64,000 nucleotides of DNA from JAHRAW01 sp965243285 (GCA_965243285.1 OZ251537.1:930001-994000), one strand, 5' to 3'. Counted from the first letter of the stretch, positions 18,584-27,537 are shown. Numbers and translations are program-made. The notes: a model not told the origin generated them from the letters alone.

Positions 18584-19259
18584 ATGCAAGTTAACCGAGA
18601 ATGAATAAATATATCCGACATGATGGCCGGGTTGATGATGGTGTTTTTATTTATTGCCGTGTTGTTTATGAATGAGATACAAAAAGAACAGGCGGTGATA
18701 AAAGACATCGCTGAAAACTACATAAACATAAAAAAACAAACTTAATAAGGATTTACACGCCGAATTTAAGGATGAGTTGGAGAAGTGGGATGCAGCAATA
18801 CTGCCGGATAATATCGTGCGATTTAAATCTCCGGATATTTTGTTCGCCACTGGCAGCCCGGTGATAAAATCTAAATTCAAAAACATACTCGATGATTTTT
18901 TCCCGCGATATTTGAATATTTTAACCAACCGAATCTATAAAGATAAAATTAACGAGGTGCGGGTGGAAGGGCATACTTCGTCGCACTGGCTGGATGCATC
19001 TCGGCAAGTGTCGTATGTGAAAAATATGGCACTATCCCAAGCCAGGGCAAAAAATGTATTGGAATACACCTATGGAATCACCCGAGCGGCGGATAAAAAA
19101 TGGCTCGAGGGTGTTTTTCGCGCTAACGGTATGTCGTTCGCAAAATTGATTAAGCAAAGCGATGGCAAAGAGAACAAACTCGCTTCCCAGCGGGTGGAAT
19201 TTAGAGTTTTAACGCATGCGGAAGAAAAAATTTATAAAATCATCGAGAAATTACGGTAA
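18584..19259 (+). pseudogene. ZorB-like OmpA/MotB protein, broken by a nonsense codon and a frameshift
   Basis: ATG at 18584 gives MQVNRE, then an in-frame TGA at 18602-18604, then INISDMMAGLMMVFLFIAVL, the single membrane helix with the ion-path Asp that marks ZorB/MotB. The frame stops at KKQT (about 18742). Deleting one A from the A7 run at about 18731 restores the downstream frame (LNKDLHAEFKDELEKWD) into the peptidoglycan-binding OmpA-like domain, ending at 19259 with VRVEGHTSSHW and ASQRVEFRVLT. So this is one gene with two lesions. With the short ZorA-like gene it forms an apparently dead Zorya-type anti-phage motor. Confidence 0.75.
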
Positions 19260-19273
19260 CCAATATACAACAA

Positions 19274-19336
19274 GGGGCTGCCCTAGATAACTCGAATTTA
19301 TGTTATGCCCATAGTATGCGAAAGCGTAAATTCACT
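19274..19336 (+). mobile_element. Solo IS1595-type insertion sequence end
   Basis: GGGGCTGCCCTAGATAACTC and the following ATTTATGTTAT...ATAGTATGCGAAAGCG match, over about 60 bp, the transposase-start end of the IS at 44234-45374 (read on the minus strand from 45374). The start codon ATGCGAAAG equals the transposase start ATGAGAAAG. After about 19337 the sequence CACTCCCCCTCATGGTGAAG resembles the inverse of a family A core segment seen at 14390. Confidence 0.75.
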
Positions 19337-20002
19337 CCCCCTCATGGTGAAGCGGCGTTGAATTCAGTAGTGTTGGCTTCCGCATCGCCCCGGCGGCGGG
19401 AGATGTTGATGCGGCTGGGGGTGATGTGTCGGGTGCAGGCGGCGGATGTGGATGAAACGCGGTTAGGTCGCGAAGCGCCGCGCGATATGACCATGCGGCT
19501 GGCGGCGTTGAAGGCGCAAACGGTGTTGGGGCGGCTGGCGGCGATGAGCGATTCTACGGCGGCGATGGGCTCGTCTGGCAGAGAGGTGGCGGCGAGTTCG
19601 GGTGGCGCTGCGGCGCTGGTGGTGTTGGGCGGCGATACGGCGGTGGCTATCGGCGATGAAATTTTTGGCAAGCCGCGCGATGCGGCGCATGCGATTGCTA
19701 TGCTTATGCGGCTATCCGGCCATACGCATACGGTTTTTTCGGCGGTGGCGGTGGCGGCGGCCGGACGGCGGATGGGCTGTATGAGCGCCACCGAGGTCAC
19801 CTTTCATCATCTCGAGCAGCCGCAGGTGGAGGCCTATTGCCGCACCACCGAGCCGTTCGACAAAGCCGGCGGCTACGGCATTCAAGGCGCCGCCGGCGGC
19901 TTTGTGCGGTGCATAAACGGCAGTTACAGCGGCGCCGTGGGGTTGCCGATGTGGGAAACTTGGCGGCTGTTGCGCGCCTTCGCGGCCGCTTCGGGGCGGT
20001 GA
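19316..20002 (+). CDS. maf: Maf-family nucleotide pyrophosphatase
   Basis: House-cleaning nucleoside triphosphate pyrophosphatase. Conserved segments: VVLASASPRRREMLMRLG, VDETRLGREAPRDMTMRLA, VVLGGDTAVAIGDEIFGKPRDAAHAI, SGHTHTVFSAVAV, and EPFDKAGGYGIQGAAGGFV. A Ser/Ala/Gly-rich insertion (MSDSTAAMGSSGREVAASSGG) sits before the DTAV motif. The ATG at 19316 lies in an IS1595-type end, so the first roughly 16 residues (MRKRKFTPPHGEAALN) are not family sequence. A TTG just before NSVVLASAS would be the natural start. Which start is used is unclear. Confidence 0.87.
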   Translation: MRKRKFTPPHGEAALNSVVLASASPRRREMLMRLGVMCRVQAADVDETRLGREAPRDMTMRLAALKAQTVLGRLAAMSDSTAAMGSSGREVAASSGGAAALVVLGGDTAVAIGDEIFGKPRDAAHAIAMLMRLSGHTHTVFSAVAVAAAGRRMGCMSATEVTFHHLEQPQVEAYCRTTEPFDKAGGYGIQGAAGGFVRCINGSYSGAVGLPMWETWRLLRAFAAASGR

Positions 20003-20312
20003 ATCATCGCATCCGCATGGAATCGGCGGCGGCAATGACGATAGCGCTGCGTGTCGATGGCGTTATCGCCAAGCCCTGTTTTTATGCGTTATCGGCTGAT
20101 TTTCTGGTCGCCGCCACGGCCGATGGGCTGATTTTTCCGCCCTATTTTCCAATGGGATTTTTAATGGTCGAATACTTGCCTTCGCAACCGGTTTTTTAAC
20201 GTAACTAAACAGCCGACGCCGAATTTATAAGGTCGATGAATCCGCCGACCGACGCAACACGCGCCCGCCCCATCGCGCCCGCAATCCTCAACATGTCCTC
20301 GCCATTAATATA
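20003..20312 (+). other. Gap after maf, possible small ORF only
   Basis: A 54-codon frame (20035-20199, MTIALRVDGVIAKPCF...) follows maf, but I recognise no domain and see no good ribosome-binding site. The rest of the gap holds nothing I can identify. Confidence 0.3.
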
Positions 20313-20792
20313 ATGAATTACTCGCCGCCGCAGCCCGCCAACGCACCGGCGACCGACATTTTGGCCGCTTTGGAATCCCCCGCCACGCCGGGCGAGCGCG
20401 CGCAAACCGCCGCCGCAAAAAAACCGCCGCCGCGACCATGCCGTCGTACTCGGGCGGCGCTCATCGCGCTATGCATGGGCTTAGTTGCGCCCCAGCACGC
20501 CATGGCCTTCGAGGTCTATGAACAAATTTTGCCGCGCGCGCAGTGGCCGGCGCACGCCAGCGGGCAAAATGTGCTGACCTTGGCGGCGGTGCGCGAAACC
20601 TTGCGGCGCTTCGTCGAGGATGAAAAAATCGCCGTCATCATTCGCTATCCGGGCGGCGACCCGGGGCAGATTTGGGCGCGTCAACTGCGCGGCTGGCTGG
20701 TGAGTTTCGGCGTGCCCGGCGGCTATATCGAGGTGCAGCCCGGCGCCGGCGGCGCCGACCAACTGGAGTTGGTGGTGCTCGATAGACGCTGA
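20313..20792 (+). CDS. Predicted exported protein of unknown function
   Basis: 159 residues. A basic stretch PRPCRRTR followed by ALIALCMGLVAPQHAMA resembles a signal peptide, placed unusually far (about residue 45) from the first ATG, so a later start or a long N-region is possible. The mature part FEVYEQILPRAQWPAHASGQNVLTLAAVRET...IIRYPGGDPGQIWARQLRGWLVSFGVPGGYIEVQPG is compact and looks like a conserved periplasmic domain. I cannot name the family. Confidence 0.55.
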   Translation: MNYSPPQPANAPATDILAALESPATPGERAQTAAAKKPPPRPCRRTRAALIALCMGLVAPQHAMAFEVYEQILPRAQWPAHASGQNVLTLAAVRETLRRFVEDEKIAVIIRYPGGDPGQIWARQLRGWLVSFGVPGGYIEVQPGAGGADQLELVVLDRR

Positions 20793-21139
20793 ATCGGCGC
20801 CGGTATCAAACGGGCATCAAACTGGCATCACCCCATCGACATAAACCCGTCGAAATTTTATTGACATAAATCGCTGCTAGCAAAGCAACATCAAAGTACG
20901 GCTATAAAATCACCGGCTGCAACCCATCAATAGAAAACCGTCGAAGCCGCTTCGCCGTCTTCGAAAAAATATCGATATAAAAGTACGGCTACAAAATCAC
21001 CGCTATCCACTTATCGACATAACCTGGTCGAAACCGCGTCGCCGGCATCAAACTGACATAACCCGGTCGAAAGTTTGCCGATACACATCCACCGCAAATC
21101 CACCGCAAATCCACCACAAATCCACCACAATCACCCCCA
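20793..21139. repeat. Intergenic repeat region upstream of apeB 3' end
   Basis: Contains two copies of AAAGTACGGCTAYAAAATCACCG (about 20893 and 20981), several GACATAAMCC.GTCGAAA words, and four tandem 11-mers AAATCCACCRC at about 21090-21132. No gene seen. Confidence 0.6.
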
Positions 21140-22459
21140 TCAAAAGGGCCAATCCTCAATCTCATAAAAGGCTTGCAAGGCGGCGATTAAGGTCGCTTGA
21201 TCGGCCACCCCGGCGAGTTCGCGGATGGAATGCATGCCGAGTTGGGGCACGCCGATGTCCACCGTGCGCACGCCGAGTTTGGCCGCGGTGATGGGGCCGA
21301 TGGTGGAGCCGCAACTTTTATCGGTGCGCGCCACGATGCATTGCACCGGCAAGCCGCGGCGCTCGCAGGCGTGGCGAAACAGCGCCGCGGTTTCGCTGTC
21401 GGTGGCGTAGCGCTGGTTGCTGTTGATTTTGATGACCGGGCCGGCGTTTAGCAGCGGCTGGTGGGCCGGCTCGTGATGCTGCGGGAAATTGGGGTGCACG
21501 CCGTGCGCGTTGTCGGCCGATACCAGCATGGAACGGCTGATGGCGCGGGCGTACGCGGCGTGGTCGGGGCAGCAGCGGCGTAAGGTGGATTGCAAAAATG
21601 GCCCCTCGGCGCCGCTGTGCGAGGCGCTGCCGACTTCCTCGTGGTCGTTCAGCGCCAACACCAAATTGGCGTCGGTTTTCGCCGCCAACAGCGCCTCCAT
21701 GCCGGCATAGCAACTGGCCAAATTATCGAGGCGGGCGGCGGCGATGAACTCGTTTTCCAGGCCCACCACTTCGGCCGCTTGGCAATCATACAAAGACAAT
21801 TCGAAGGCGAGAATTTTGTCGATGTCGAGGTCGGGATGCTGGGTTTTCAAGGATGTTATGAGGAATTGATCGAAATCCAAGGTCGCTGCGCCGGCGCCGC
21901 CGCCGGCCCCGCCGCCGACGCGACACAGCACCGCCGGTAAGTCGGTCTGGCGGTTGATGCAGCGGCGCTCGTTGACGTCGCGGTCAAGGTGAATCGCCAG
22001 GCTGGGGATGAAGGCGATGGGGCGGGCGATGTTGAGCAGCGCGCTTATTAATTTGCCGCTTTGCTCCAGCCCGGTGACCCGCCCGGCCAGCCCCAAGCCG
22101 CGGTCAAACCACGGGTTCAACAACGCCCCGCCGTATACCTCCAGCGCCAGTTTGGCGTAGCCGTGATTGACCGCGATGGCGCGCGGCTTGACCTTGAGGC
22201 AGGGGCTGTCGGTGTGCGCCCCCACCAGGCGATAACCATGCTCGGCCGGCGGGCGCGCCAAATGCACCGCCACCAACGACGACGCATTGCGGGTGAAATA
22301 GTATTTGCCCGGCGCGTGTTGCCAGGCGTCGCCTTCGTGCACCGTCACATAGCCGGCGGTGCGCAATCGCGCCGCGATGTTTTCCACCGCATGGAAGGGC
22401 GTCGGCGAGGCGTCTATGAAACGCAACAATGCATGGATGGGCCGGGCGACGGTTGTCAT
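21140..22459 (-). CDS. apeB: M18-family aspartyl aminopeptidase
   Basis: Cytoplasmic dinuclear zinc peptidase removing N-terminal Asp/Glu. Metal and catalytic segments: LVGAHTDSPCLKVKP (His and Asp), LNDHEEVGSASHSGAEGPFL (catalytic Glu and metal Glu), ISRSMLVSADNAHGVHPNFP (Asp), and PVQCIVARTDKSCGSTIGPI, with the last His in PQLGMHSIREL. Family segment AARLDNLASCYAGMEAL is present. Length 439 matches bacterial M18. A Gly-rich insertion (VGGGAGGGAGAATL) interrupts the middle. Complete. A family A element lies just upstream of the start. Confidence 0.93.
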   Translation of the reverse strand: MTTVARPIHALLRFIDASPTPFHAVENIAARLRTAGYVTVHEGDAWQHAPGKYYFTRNASSLVAVHLARPPAEHGYRLVGAHTDSPCLKVKPRAIAVNHGYAKLALEVYGGALLNPWFDRGLGLAGRVTGLEQSGKLISALLNIARPIAFIPSLAIHLDRDVNERRCINRQTDLPAVLCRVGGGAGGGAGAATLDFDQFLITSLKTQHPDLDIDKILAFELSLYDCQAAEVVGLENEFIAAARLDNLASCYAGMEALLAAKTDANLVLALNDHEEVGSASHSGAEGPFLQSTLRRCCPDHAAYARAISRSMLVSADNAHGVHPNFPQHHEPAHQPLLNAGPVIKINSNQRYATDSETAALFRHACERRGLPVQCIVARTDKSCGSTIGPITAAKLGVRTVDIGVPQLGMHSIRELAGVADQATLIAALQAFYEIEDWPF

Positions 22460-22474
22460 GGGCTTGGGAGGCTG

Positions 22475-23213
22475 GGTTTGGATTTTGGCTTTTGCTGTTG
22501 GGCTTTTGGCTTTTGGCGGTTGATGTTGGCTTTTGCTTTTGCTTTTGCTTTTAACGTTTTACTCCCCCCCTTGCTTCATCTGGGTGGAGTCAAATCAGGC
22601 AGTTTCATCGCCTGATTTGGTGGGGGGGATATCTTTAATGTTAGGTTTTACTTGAGATTTTCGTTTTTGTCTTTAAGTTTTCCCCTCATCAGCCACAAAA
22701 GATGAGTTAAAAGATAGTATCAACATCAACATCAACAGAAAAATCTAAAGTCAAAGCAATGGCGAAAGGGTGAAAGACTCTTAAGTCAAACTCAACAGCG
22801 AAAAGCATTAAGTCAAACTCAGCATCAAAGCAAAATCAAAAGACCAACATCAACAGCCACCCACCAAATCAGGCGATAAGGCTGCCTGATTTGACTCCCC
22901 CCAGATGAAGCAAGGGGGGGAGTAAAACGTTAAAAGCCAACAGCAAAAGCCAACAGCAAAAGCCAAAAGCAAAAGCCAAAAGCAAAAGCCAACAGCAACA
23001 TCAAAAGCAAAAGCCAACAGCAACATCAAAAGCAAAAGCCAACAGCAACATCAAAAGCAACATCAAAAGCAAAAGCCAACAGCAACATCAAAAGCAAAAG
23101 CCAACAGCAACATCAAAAGCAACATCAAAAGCAAAAGCCAACAGCAACATCAAAAGCAACATCAAAAGCAACATCAAAACCAACCCCCCGTGCAGATTTA
23201 GCTATATAAATCA
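22475..23213 (+). repeat. Family A palindromic element, copy 3 (about 740 bp, most symmetric)
   Basis: A forward core (about 22550-22628: AACGTTTTACTCCCCCCCTT...CAAATCAGG...CCTGATTTGG) and an inverted core (about 22855-22935) flank a different centre (GTTAGGTTTTACTTGAGATT, 22638-22657). The right arm (22936-23190) is an extended run of AAAAGCCAACAGCAACATC-like units. The right end GTGCAGATTTAGCTATATAA + ATC is beta type. The left end is degraded beside the apeB start. Confidence 0.8.
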
Positions 23214-23336
23214 CTTTAATTTCATAACGCGAATGTCACAATGTAAATTCGATAACACCAATCCAATACCGCCAATTTCATAATCCAAATCCCATAACGC
23301 AATCCCACAACGCGAGGCCAAATTTACCACCTTGCA

Positions 23337-24170
23337 TCAGGGTTGTTTTTTACATGGCAGCCGCCAAATTTTGCCGGGTTGTTCGCCGTGCAGGCAAATC
23401 GCGGTCAGGGCGCCGCCCCATACGCAGCCGCTGTCGAGGCCGATGACATTTTTTCGGCGCATGAATCCCAATGACGACCAATGGCCAAACACGATGCGCC
23501 AGCGCTTGAATTTCATGGCCGGATGGGCAAACCACGGCACCAAACCCGGCGGCTGCTCGCCCGGGGCGAGGCTGCAGTCAAAATCCAAGCGCGGGGCGGC
23601 GGCGGTTTGCGCGCAGTAGCGCATGCGGGTGAAAACATTGGTGATGAAGCGCGCCCGCGGCCATTTTTCCAAATCGGCGCTCCAGCGGTTTGGGTGGCGG
23701 CCATACATGCGGCGCAGGAATCGCGGATAGTGCGCGCCGCGGAGCAATTGGGCGATTTCGGCGGCGTAGTGGGCGGCTGATTTGCGCCGCCAGCCGGGGT
23801 AGACGCCGGCGTGCACCATCATTATTTTGAGGTCGGCATCGCAGTGAGCCAGCGGGCGGTGGCGTAACCAGCGCAGCAATTCTTCGCGGTCATGGCACTG
23901 CAAAATGGGCTCGATGGTGTCGCCATCGCGGGCTTGGGCGGCGCCGTCGGCGACCGCCAACAGGTGCAAATCATGATTGCCCAATATCGCGATGGCGCTG
24001 TCGCCGAGGCTTTTAATCAACCGCAAAGTGGCTAAGGAATCCGGCCCGCGATTGACCAAATCCCCGGCCAGCCATAGTTGATCTTGCGCCGGGTCGAAGC
24101 GCAGGATGTCTAACATCTCCTCCAAGGGCGACACGCAGCCCTGTAAGTCACCGAGCGCGTAAATCGCCAT
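23337..24170 (-). CDS. apaH: Symmetrical bis(5'-nucleosyl)-tetraphosphatase
   Basis: Hydrolyses Ap4A to two ADP. Opening motif MAIYALGDLQGCVSPLEEML is the GD-G phosphoesterase signature. LWLAGDLVNRGPDSLATLR and AIAILGNHDLHLLAV (GNHD) follow, then IMMVHAGVYPGW and VFGHWSSLGF. Metal ligands are therefore complete, and FFCR-like segments fit the PPP family. 277 residues, normal. It lies 54 bp downstream of mlaA on the same strand. Confidence 0.95.
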   Translation of the reverse strand: MAIYALGDLQGCVSPLEEMLDILRFDPAQDQLWLAGDLVNRGPDSLATLRLIKSLGDSAIAILGNHDLHLLAVADGAAQARDGDTIEPILQCHDREELLRWLRHRPLAHCDADLKIMMVHAGVYPGWRRKSAAHYAAEIAQLLRGAHYPRFLRRMYGRHPNRWSADLEKWPRARFITNVFTRMRYCAQTAAAPRLDFDCSLAPGEQPPGLVPWFAHPAMKFKRWRIVFGHWSSLGFMRRKNVIGLDSGCVWGGALTAICLHGEQPGKIWRLPCKKQP

Positions 24171-24224
24171 GGCGATGGCGGTGGCGGTGGGCGGTTATTG
24201 CGGATGAATCGCCGCCGTGGCATC

Positions 24225-25109
24225 CTAATCCAGCAGTGCTTCGTCTAATAATTCGTCCTCTAACGCCGCGTCCGCCGGTGCCTCGCCATCGTAAATTTGC
24301 TGCTGGCGTATTTGCCGATAGCCTTCGCGGATGAACAAATATTTATCCGGCTGCAGGGCCAGGGCGGCGTCCAAATTCAGCAGCCCAGCGCGGGTTTGCA
24401 CCGCCCGCAGCCCAGTGCCCACTTCGGCCTCAGGCGTGGGCAGCGCCGAGACCGGGTCGGCGGCGTTTTGCGGCGCCAGGGCGACCGCATCGCGCAAATT
24501 GCTGGGGCCCAAAAACGGCAGCATCAAATAGGGGCCAGACGGCACGCCCCACACCGCCAGCGTTTGCCCGAAATCCTCGCGGCGCTCGGGCAAGCCCATC
24601 TCCGTGGCCGGGTCCATCAGGCCGAAAAAACCGAGCACGCTGTTTATGGCAAAACGCCCGAGGCCGCGCCCAGCATCGGCGAATTTGCCCTGCAACACAT
24701 TGTTTACGATGGTGCTCGGCATCCATAAATTGGCAAAGAAATTGCGCGTCCCGTTGCGCGCCGGGGCCGGCAGTTTGCGATAGGCGCGGGCCGCGGGTTT
24801 CAGCAACAATCGGTCCACTTGTAGGTTGAATTTCAGCACCGCGCGGTTGGCTCCTTCCATGGGGTCGCCGTGGCGGTTGGCGGCAGCCGATGGCGTCGCG
24901 GGCGAGGCTGGCGACTGCTCATCGGCCGGCGCGGCGGCTTGCGTGGCGGAGTGTGCCGGGGCTTGTTTGGCGGAAAAACCCAGCCCGCCACAACCGCTGA
25001 CGGCGACCATGCAGCCGGCCAACAGCGCACGACAAAAGCGCCGCCGATGCAGGCGCGCAAAACGCCCCAGACGCAGAAAAATGGAATGGCAAGGTTGATT
25101 TTTGTTCAT
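24225..25109 (-). CDS. mlaA: MlaA (VacJ) family outer-membrane lipoprotein
   Basis: Removes phospholipids from the outer leaflet of the outer membrane and passes them to MlaC. Start at 25109 (MNKNQPCHSIFLRLG) gives a signal peptide with lipobox VAVSGC. A Pro/Ala linker follows, then the MlaA domain: PMEGANRAVLKFNLQVDRLL, RNFFANLWMPSTIVNNVLQGKF, RFAINSVLGFFGLMDPATEM, EDFGQTLAVWGVPSGPYLMLPFLGPSNLRD. The frame is open to 25259, but the upstream part is not signal-like. The C-terminus ends with an acidic tail. The remaining mla genes are not in the window. Confidence 0.92.
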   Translation of the reverse strand: MNKNQPCHSIFLRLGRFARLHRRRFCRALLAGCMVAVSGCGGLGFSAKQAPAHSATQAAAPADEQSPASPATPSAAANRHGDPMEGANRAVLKFNLQVDRLLLKPAARAYRKLPAPARNGTRNFFANLWMPSTIVNNVLQGKFADAGRGLGRFAINSVLGFFGLMDPATEMGLPERREDFGQTLAVWGVPSGPYLMLPFLGPSNLRDAVALAPQNAADPVSALPTPEAEVGTGLRAVQTRAGLLNLDAALALQPDKYLFIREGYRQIRQQQIYDGEAPADAALEDELLDEALLD

Positions 25110-25400
25110 GGTGGGCGATGGCGGGCGACGGAAGGGCTGGGGACGGAAGGGCTGGGGGTTAGAAAATGATAGCATTATTTTTCGCGGCGTTACGGTTGAT
25201 GTGGGCGGTGGTCGAAATTCGCCGCAATGTGCCGCTGATTCGCGGCTGATTCGCCGCAATTTGCCGCTAATTGAGCACTACTGCCCCGCTTAGGGCGGCT
25301 CCTGGTGACGCTAAAAAGTTTCGCCAGCAAGGGCTGTTTTTTCCTCGCCGCCCCGCCTGCCATCCGCCCGCCTGACGATGATGTTCTCGGCCTTTTCAAG

Positions 25401-26001
25401 GGGATTTATAGTCCTAAATCTGCAGTTCGATTGATGTTTTTTGAGGTCAGCGGCTGATTTAGGGGGCTGCGTTTGATTTTTGGCTGTTAACGTTTTACTC
25501 CACCTTAGCTTTTTCTGGGGGGAGTCAAATCAGGCGGCTTTATCGCCTGATTTGGTGGGGGGGCTGTTGATGTTGGTTTTTTTGCTTTTGGTTTTAAATC
25601 TTTAATTCATTAGCCGAAATGAGGGACTAGGTAGAAACCAACAGCGAAACCAACAGCGAAGTCAAAAGCGAAAAGCCACAGTCCCCCCACCAAATCAGCC
25701 CGAGCCTATCGGCTCGGACAGATTTGACTCCCCCCAGATGAAGAGGGTGTGCGAAAAGCCCTCGCCCAAAGGAAAATGAAGAAAAAATGTCATTTTCAAA
25801 ATTTAAACAATAAGCAATAGCAACACTTTCGCCTGTTTTTTTAACAACGCCAAGGTAAGTTTTAACCAATAATAGGGTTTTAGTACACCCTCTGAAGCGG
25901 GGGGGAGTAAAACGTTAACAGCCAAAGCCAAAAGCAACAGCCAAAAGCCAAAATCAAAATCAACATCAAACCCACCGTGCAGATGTAGATATATAAATCC
26001 C
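25401..26001 (+). repeat. Family A palindromic element, copy 4, interrupted by a MITE
   Basis: Left alpha end GGGATTTATAGTCCTAAATC, right beta end AGATATATAAATCCC. Flanks TTTTCAAG (25393-25400) and TTTTCTAAG (26002-26010) agree except for one base, fitting a target duplication. Forward core at about 25495-25560 and inverted core from about 25685, the latter split by the 150-bp insertion at 25743-25892. Without it the copy is about 447 bp. Core loop CAAATCAGCCCGAGCC differs from the forward core, showing that cores vary. Confidence 0.85.
25743..25892. mobile_element. 150-bp MITE nested in a family A element
   Basis: Bounded by inverted ends GAGGGTGTGCGAAAAG and, from the other side, GAGGGTGTACTAAAACCC. 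The four bases TGAA occur on both sides (25739-25742 and 25893-25896), a target duplication. Removing the insert restores the undisturbed core sequence CAGATGAAGCGGGGG seen in copy 5. The end GAGGGTGTnCTAAAAC equals the left end of the IS1182-type remnant at 34954, so this is probably its non-autonomous derivative. Confidence 0.85.
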
Positions 26002-26078
26002 TTTTCTAAGGATTGCGCAACACCATCACCCGCCCGCCGTATTTTTTCCGTCTAATTCAACCGTCCGTCATCTGGACC

Positions 26079-26786
26079 ATGCAATTCCCACCGCTTGTGG
26101 ACGGCAAAATCCGCGCCCGCTATAAGCGATTTTTTGCCGATATCGAACTTGACGACGGCGCAATCGTCACCGCGCATTGCCCGAACACCGGCGCCATGAC
26201 GGGCTGCTGGGCGCCCGGGGCGGCCGCGCAAATCAGCGCCGCGGATAATCCCAAGCGCAAATTGAAATGGACTCTGGAGCGCGTCGATATGGGCTGCGGC
26301 TGGGTCGGCGTCAACACCCATCGCACAAATCACATCATCGCGGCCTTCATCACCGGCGGCGAAATTCCGCTGTTGCGCGGCTACGCCGTGCAAAAAGAGC
26401 CGACATATCGCGCCGCCGGCCACCCCCCATCGCGCTTCGATTTGCTGCTCACCCGCGCCGCCGCGCCGCCGTGTTATGTGGAAATAAAGAACACCACCTT
26501 GCTGCTCGGTGGTCGCCTGCAATTCCCCGATGCCGTCACCACGCGCGGCAAAAAACACTTGGATTTACTCCAACACGCGGTCCACTGCGGCCATCGCGCG
26601 GCGCTGATTTTCGCCGCCAACCGCCCCGAGGGCGAGTGCGTCGCCGCCGCCGCCGACATCGATCCGGCCTACGCCGCCGCCTTGTGCCGCGCCCGCGAAA
26701 ACGGCGTGGAAATCATGGCGGTGCGCATCCGCCACACCGCCACCGGTGTAACAATGGGCGGGCAAGTGCCCATGTGCGCCGATTAA
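26079..26786 (+). CDS. sfsA: SfsA family nuclease (sugar fermentation stimulation protein)
   Basis: 235 residues from MQFPPLVDGKIRARYKRFFA. Family segments are continuous: AHCPNTGAMTGCWAPG, RKLKWTLERVDMG, WVGVNTHRTNHII, REPTY-like KEPTYRAAGHPPSRFDLLL, CYVEIKNTTLL, FPDAVTTRGKKHLDLLQHA, and the end RIRHTATGV. The conserved D and ExK residues (SRFDLLL, YVEIKN) fit the PD-(D/E)XK-like nuclease site proposed for the family. The frame is open from 26013, but the family N-terminus begins at the chosen ATG. It sits between two family A elements. Confidence 0.93.
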   Translation: MQFPPLVDGKIRARYKRFFADIELDDGAIVTAHCPNTGAMTGCWAPGAAAQISAADNPKRKLKWTLERVDMGCGWVGVNTHRTNHIIAAFITGGEIPLLRGYAVQKEPTYRAAGHPPSRFDLLLTRAAAPPCYVEIKNTTLLLGGRLQFPDAVTTRGKKHLDLLQHAVHCGHRAALIFAANRPEGECVAAAADIDPAYAAALCRARENGVEIMAVRIRHTATGVTMGGQVPMCAD

Positions 26787-26842
26787 TCCGCGTCGGTTAA
26801 GATTTTTGTATCAGTTCAAACGCATCGGGCACGCTATTGCTC

Positions 26843-27537
26843 GTTTTGGTGGGGAGGGGTTGATGTTGATGTTGATGTTGCTTTTCGCTTTTAGTCTTCA
26901 CTCCCCTTAGCTTTTGCTTTTTGGAGGGGGAGTCAAAACTGGCGTCTTTTTGCCAGTTTTGGTGGGGGGGGTTGCTTTTGCTTGTGATTTTCGCTTTTCG
27001 CTTTTGGCTTTTGGCTTTTAACGTTTTACTCCACCTTAGTTTTTTCTGGGGGGGAGTCAAATCAGGCGGCTTTATCGCCTGATTTGGTGGGGGGCTGTTG
27101 ATGTTGGTCTTTATTTCTTTTGCCTTTAAATCTTCAACTCATTAGTTAAAATGAGGGATGAGGTAGAAACCAAAAGCCAAGTCAAAAGCGAAAAGCAAAA
27201 GCGAAAAGCAAAAGCGAAAAGCAAAAGTCCAAAGTCCCCACCAAATCAGCCCGAGCCTATCGGCTCGGACAGATTTGACTCCCCCCAGATGAAGCGGGGG
27301 GGGGGGAGTAAAACAAAAGCCAAAGCCAAAAACAAAAGCGACAATCAAAATCAAAATCAAAATCAAAATCAAACGCACCCCCCACCAAAACTGGCGATGA
27401 TGCCGCCAGTTTTGGCTTCCCCCTGAAAAGCAGGGTGGAGCAAAGCCTTAACAGCCAAAAGCCAAAGCAAATCAAAAGCAAATCAAAAGCCAAATCAGTC
27501 CGAGCATGTCTGCGGAGAATTTAAGTATACAAACCCC
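26843..27537 (+). repeat. Family A palindromic element, copy 5 (about 695 bp, ends eroded)
   Basis: Contains two forward cores, first the AAAACTGGCG type (about 26930-26970) and then the CAAATCAGGCGG type (about 27050-27095). The shared centre CTTTAAATCTTCAACTCATT follows, then an inverted core with the CCCGAGCCTATCGGCTCGG loop and another AAAACTGGCG inverted core (about 27385-27420). The outer left end is missing; the right end AATTTAAGTATACAAACCCC is diverged. It looks like a composite of two copies. Confidence 0.75.

Noticed and set aside
18584..18604. TGA in the ZorB-like gene as selenocysteine or recoded Trp
   Set aside because: No SECIS-like context is visible, the residue is not conserved Cys in ZorB, and a second lesion (frameshift) exists downstream.
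22550..22630. Family A core hairpins as rho-independent terminators
   Set aside because: The CAAATCAGGCG...CGCCTGATTTG stems are followed by GGTGGGGG rather than a run of T, so the terminator pattern is absent.
22936..23190. A/C-rich repeats as a CRISPR array
   Set aside because: Units are short (5-13 bp), contiguous and variable, without regular unique spacers or cas genes.
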